From: Candidatus Bathyarchaeota archaeon
GTDB lineage: Archaea; Thermoproteota; Bathyarchaeia; Bathyarchaeales; Bathycorpusculaceae
Assembly (NCBI GenBank): GCA_029881805.1
Contig: JAOULW010000001.1
Location: forward strand, 1-64,000
Direction: 5' to 3'
Length of the DNA: 64,000 nucleotides
In this document: positions 61,242-64,000 of the stretch, piece by piece
Position numbering within the stretch: the first letter of the stretch is position 1
Layout of the letters: each line of letters opens with the position of its first letter
Notes under the pieces: generated by a model
Database searches by the model: none
Told to the model about the DNA's origin: nothing
Seen by the model: only the letters and a program-made list of their open reading frames with translations
Translations under genes and position numbers: made by a program

Positions 61242-62525
61242 ATGAACTTAGAAAAACTGAAGTGTTTTATTCCGATTGGTGGTCAGGCTAAGAGGTTAAT
61301 GCCCCTGACACACGACATATCAAAGCCTTGTGTCAGATTCTTGAATAGACCGTTAATCGAATTCTCAATGGCGACCTTGGCTGAACAAGGCGTGAGGAGT
61401 TTCATCTTCGGGGAGTATGGTTATACTAATTATTCGAACCTTTTCGATCAATATGGAGAAGGAGTTGGGTTCTCAGCAAAGTATAAGATCGAGCCGAGAG
61501 TGCACATCAGACATCAACCCAACCTAGACGACTTGGGAAGCGCCGATTCTTACAGGCTAAACATGGAATACTATGATGTCCTGGATCCGGTTCTTGTTGT
61601 ACAGGGAGATAACCTCTTCGAGATCGATCTGAACGACTTCACTAAAAGGCACGAAGAAAAAGGAGCAATGATGACCATCGCGTTGACGAAGGTGAAAAAG
61701 GTAGAAGAATATGGAATAGCCGAGTTAGACAACAATCTGAAGATTAAGAGGTTTGTCGAGAAACCTTCAGAGGAAAAAGCACCAAGCAATTTCGCCAACG
61801 CAGGAATCTACCTGCTTTCACCAGAAGCCAGAAAGATAGTTGAAAGCGAAGAAGTAAAGATGATAGCGGAGGAAAGGGGGAGGCTCGATTTCGGTTTTGA
61901 TTTCATTCCGTATCTGGTGGATAAAGGATTTCCAGTCTATGGATATGAATTAAAAGTTTGGTACGACGTTGGGAGTCCAGAAAGCTATCTAAGGGCAATG
62001 CATGACTTTCTCCATGGAAAGTTAAACATAAGAGTCTTGGAAGAAAGAATTTTGCCAAACAGAAACGTTTGGGTTCAAGGATACAGCGAAGAGTCTGTCA
62101 AAAGGCGGGAAGACATCGCCAGAAAATATAAAGAAAACAAGTTGTGCTTGGATGCTGCTGCTCTAATTGGCAGACACACAAGAATAGGTGATTATTCAAA
62201 GATTTCAGATTCAAGCATCGACAATTTCTATATATTGGGTGAACATGTGAGCGTGAAAGGCTCAGCAATTATGGATGCTGCAAAGATTGGAGATTACGCC
62301 AATTTGTCAGACAGCATTCTAGGCAGGAAAGTTGTCGTAGAATCGAGTCGTGAAAACCCTACTTGCATTGAATCGACTTCTGTGATAGGCAACTCTGTCT
62401 ACATCAGGAAAGGATGTAGACTCATAAAAACTAGGGTCAATCCGAGTTTAACGATTCCGCCAAGCATGATATATAAAGATAAGTTCCTGCAGAACTACGA
62501 AGATGTTGTTAGATTAGCATCTTAG
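61242..62525 (+). CDS. sugar-phosphate nucleotidyltransferase
   Basis: 427 residues. N-terminal nucleotidyltransferase fold: FIPIGGQAKRLMPLTHDISKPCVRFLNRPLI (activation loop), LVVQGDNLFEIDL, FVEKPSEEKAPSNFANAGIYLL; the C-terminal part (about 300-427) is a left-handed beta-helix-like hexapeptide region (IGRHTRIGDYSKI, IGDYANLSDSIL, SVIGNSVYIRKG). Resembles glucose-1-phosphate or mannose-1-phosphate NTP transferases; acceptor sugar unknown. TATA CATAAATTTG at 61209-61218. Confidence 0.9.
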   Translation: MNLEKLKCFIPIGGQAKRLMPLTHDISKPCVRFLNRPLIEFSMATLAEQGVRSFIFGEYGYTNYSNLFDQYGEGVGFSAKYKIEPRVHIRHQPNLDDLGSADSYRLNMEYYDVLDPVLVVQGDNLFEIDLNDFTKRHEEKGAMMTIALTKVKKVEEYGIAELDNNLKIKRFVEKPSEEKAPSNFANAGIYLLSPEARKIVESEEVKMIAEERGRLDFGFDFIPYLVDKGFPVYGYELKVWYDVGSPESYLRAMHDFLHGKLNIRVLEERILPNRNVWVQGYSEESVKRREDIARKYKENKLCLDAAALIGRHTRIGDYSKISDSSIDNFYILGEHVSVKGSAIMDAAKIGDYANLSDSILGRKVVVESSRENPTCIESTSVIGNSVYIRKGCRLIKTRVNPSLTIPPSMIYKDKFLQNYEDVVRLAS

Positions 62526-62632
62526 TGCGCGCACTCAACCAGAGAAGAGAAAATCAATCTGATCGCCATTATCTTAAATTGAAACAGTCTGAAAAAAAAG
62601 GTTCTCCCTTAAGTGCTCGCCATCGGTAATCA

Positions 62633-63175
62633 TTAAGCTTTTTTGTCATTTCCGTTTTGAATGATACGTAGCCCTGCTTTCTCTCGCCACTTCTCTTTCC
62701 AGCTTTTCCATCCTGTCTTTACGAGTCTTTCTCTTAGCGCAGGTCTTTCCGCAACCCATTCTAGAAATGTCCAGAAACGTCTTGTGTCTTCTAGCCTTTC
62801 TGCTGGAACTCCCATCTTCTTGCACCATCTTATGTAGCCTCTTTCAACCTTTTCTTGGAGTTCACCTGTGACTTTCACTTCTTCCACCTTGAATCCCCGT
62901 TCTCTCAAGTGTCTACGTATGCTGGAGAGAACGTATCCTGAGCACACTTTGAAGTTGGTTTCCCTGTCAGGCTGCAAAACCTCAACGATCTCCTCGGCAA
63001 TCTTCAGGGCATCATCTAGATACTTTTTATTCTCGAAGTTTGGCGGCTGGAAGGATGAGACCGGGATCCGGCGTTCCATATATCTGCAGTCTGGAGGTTT
63101 GAGGGCGCCGATTACCACGCCTAAGATAAGGTCTCCCCATCCAGCATCATCTATCAAAATCACCTTTTCAGACAT
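62633..63175 (-). CDS. hypothetical protein (possible RNase H-like fold)
   Basis: 180 residues. VILIDDAGWGDLILGVVIGALKPPDCRYMERRIPVSSFQPP at the N-terminus looks like the first strand and acidic pair of an RNase H-like fold, then KYLDDALKIAEEIVEVLQPDRETNFKVCSGYVLSSIRRHLRERGFKVEEVKVTG. The C-terminal region is Trp-rich (GWKSWKEKWREKA). No confident family. It is near small basic protein genes but is transcribed the other way. Confidence 0.65.
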   Translation of the reverse strand: MSEKVILIDDAGWGDLILGVVIGALKPPDCRYMERRIPVSSFQPPNFENKKYLDDALKIAEEIVEVLQPDRETNFKVCSGYVLSSIRRHLRERGFKVEEVKVTGELQEKVERGYIRWCKKMGVPAERLEDTRRFWTFLEWVAERPALRERLVKTGWKSWKEKWREKAGLRIIQNGNDKKA

Positions 63176-63310
63176 AAACCAACCGTCACTTCCATATTTG
63201 AAATCAAACTTTTAAGGTTGTTTTTAAGAAAGTGGAATAAGCGTTGCCGCTGATTGTCCTTATCTCAGGAATTTTCCCGCACTTGGCTTTAGCTTTACAT
63301 AGATCTTCTA

Positions 63311-63451
63311 CTATTCTTTGGCAACCCATGTTTTTACGGCTTCTTCGACAGCTTTGGATAGGTCACCCTTTTTCCCGCCAAATCTCTCGATGGTCTTGAA
63401 CCTGAGCTTCTTTTCCAGTTCATCTGGAAGCTCAGCACTGATTCGGCCCAT
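63311..63451 (-). CDS. small ribbon-helix-helix-like protein
   Basis: 46 residues: MGRISAELPDELEKKLRFKT begins with an RHH-type beta strand (RISAELPDEL) and helix, and a second helix KGDLSKAVEEAVKTWVAKE follows. Typical of small archaeal DNA-binding or antitoxin-like proteins; no toxin gene seen beside it. Start ATG 63451 has a GGTAATTG purine region upstream. Confidence 0.72.
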   Translation of the reverse strand: MGRISAELPDELEKKLRFKTIERFGGKKGDLSKAVEEAVKTWVAKE

Positions 63452-63667
63452 TTCAATTACCAACCATTATCAATTTTTTATGCACGATTCGCACGTGTCA
63501 GATGTTTTCCCAATAAGCAAATTGCCATACGCCAAGTGTTACTTTTGTTTTTGTTATCATTTTCCATCCACCTTAATTTTGCTTATCCACGTAAGATACT
63601 ATATGCGTACCAGCTTATAAAGGTATTGGTTTAAGCATTTAAGCGCTAAAGATATGACCTGATGCAT

Positions 63668-63872
63668 AATACGGTAAACGATCGATCATAAGAGGTTTAT
63701 TTTGGAAGGACGTTATTGACAATTGAAAGGTGAGGTGATAGAACATGAGTAGAGAACAGGATTCCCGTAGAAAAGCCAAGGAGGCCGCTCGTCGTGACAA
63801 AGCGAGGGGGCATCAAACGAGAAGAGCTCGAGGAGGAAAGAAACAGAAAAGAAGGTAAAAACGCAATCAATA
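63668..63872 (+). repeat. inverted repeat copy A (small basic protein gene with promoter)
   Basis: The plus-strand partner of 60000-60208. Includes TATA GGTTTATTTT (63694-63703), GGTGAGGTGATAG (63729-63741) and the ORF. Similarity fades upstream of about 63668 and past about 63872. Inverted pairs like this can recombine to flip the 3.5 kb between. Confidence 0.75.
63745..63858 (+). CDS. small basic protein (37 residues), intact copy A
   Basis: MSREQDSRRKAKEAARRDKA followed by RGHQTRRARGGKKQKRR: more than a third Lys and Arg, no hydrophobic core, probably disordered and nucleic acid-binding. ATG 63745 preceded by GGTGAGGTGA and a TATA GTTTATTTT 45 bases upstream. Duplicate, interrupted, at 60011-60124. 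Confidence 0.7.
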   Translation: MSREQDSRRKAKEAARRDKARGHQTRRARGGKKQKRR

Positions 63873-63911
63873 TTACATACATACAGAGGACTCATAAATA
63901 GGGTGAATTTT

Positions 63912-64000
63912 ATGCCCAGAAAGTACTATGAGCGTCGAGAAGATTGGTTAGTCACCTGTCCTGCATGCCATGGTACGGGCACAACAGGTGAAGGAGTTTC
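63912..64000 (+). CDS. CxxCxGxG-motif protein (partial)
   Basis: ATG 63912 begins MPRKYYERREDWLVTCPACH then GTGTTGEGVS, cut by the window end after 29 residues. CPACHGTGTTGEG resembles a DnaJ-type CxxCxGxG zinc motif. GGGTGAATTTT upstream. Function cannot be determined from the fragment. Confidence 0.55.
   Translation, partial: MPRKYYERREDWLVTCPACHGTGTTGEGV

Noticed and set aside
1-64000. CRISPR array, insertion sequence, integrase, rRNA gene or replication origin
   Set aside because: None seen. The two duplicate small-protein regions lack transposase genes and terminal repeats.

Overview
The window is archaeal chromosome at about 43% GC. Most intergenic gaps carry TATA boxes (TTTAAA or TTTATAT type) about 25-40 bases before the start codons, many starts are nearly leaderless, and the core enzymes are archaeal: pantoate kinase with 4-phosphopantoate-beta-alanine ligase, CTP-dependent riboflavin kinase, RibL-type FAD synthetase, DphB, a pilus ATPase and pilins with class III signal peptides, and OB-fold SSBs with a crenarchaeal-type Arg/Gly tail. 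The gene mix (split glycine decarboxylase, ADP-forming acetyl-CoA synthetase subunit, DUF2099, archaeal pili, dockerin-bearing surface proteins) suggests an anaerobic heterotroph of the Thermoproteota, perhaps Bathyarchaeia. That placement is inference; there is no rRNA gene to test it.

Layout. 1-3.3 kb (minus): a tight operon for coenzyme A biosynthesis, PoK - PPS - PanE - PanB (PanB runs off the left edge), possibly led by a 57-residue ORF. 3.3-10.8 kb (plus): an eight-gene type IV pilus-like cluster with two prepilins, an assembly ATPase, a GspF/TadC-type membrane platform and four surface or pilin-like proteins; both prepilin promoters share a nearly identical dyad. 10.9-13.7 kb: riboflavin kinase, then an overlapping minus operon DphB - DUF357 - FAD synthetase - rhomboid. 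13.85 kb: an intron-containing tRNA-Lys(CTT). 14-24.3 kb: single metabolic genes, M48, M20 and M42 peptidases, an ECF-type S component paired with a membrane-anchored DUF4430-like protein behind a 19-bp palindrome, and an MGMT-type alkyltransferase fused to a long N-terminal part. 24.4-27.7 kb: gcvPA, gcvPB and a MIP18-family gene. 27.8-31.4 kb: a secreted cohesin-CARDB-dockerin protein beside a solute-binding protein whose halves look permuted, followed by CARDB and dockerin modules. 31.5-46.8 kb: DUF2099 (methanogenesis marker 8-like), SSB, malic enzyme, a DUF296 protein, RimI-like and AglD-like proteins, a radical SAM protein, an HD hydrolase, a frameshifted methyltransferase, a ParB-ASCH fusion, DUF362, a GH3-like enzyme and others. 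46.9-54.2 kb (mainly minus): CTP synthase, two zinc alcohol dehydrogenases, and E2, E1-beta and E1-alpha of a 2-oxoacid (possibly acetoin) dehydrogenase. 54.5-64 kb: an accessory-like stretch with a Pelota/eRF1-like protein lacking its N-terminal domain, a three-gene operon with a second SSB-like protein behind a palindrome, small wHTH, zinc-ribbon and RHH proteins, a sugar nucleotidyltransferase, and an inverted duplication of a 37-residue basic protein gene, one copy of which has an in-frame stop.

No CRISPR array, transposase, integrase, rRNA gene or replication origin was recognised. No gene-free stretch exceeds 300 bases once the small ORFs listed here are counted. Start codons were chosen by RBS or TATA spacing and by ATGA overlaps, and are noted where they differ from the longest reading frame.
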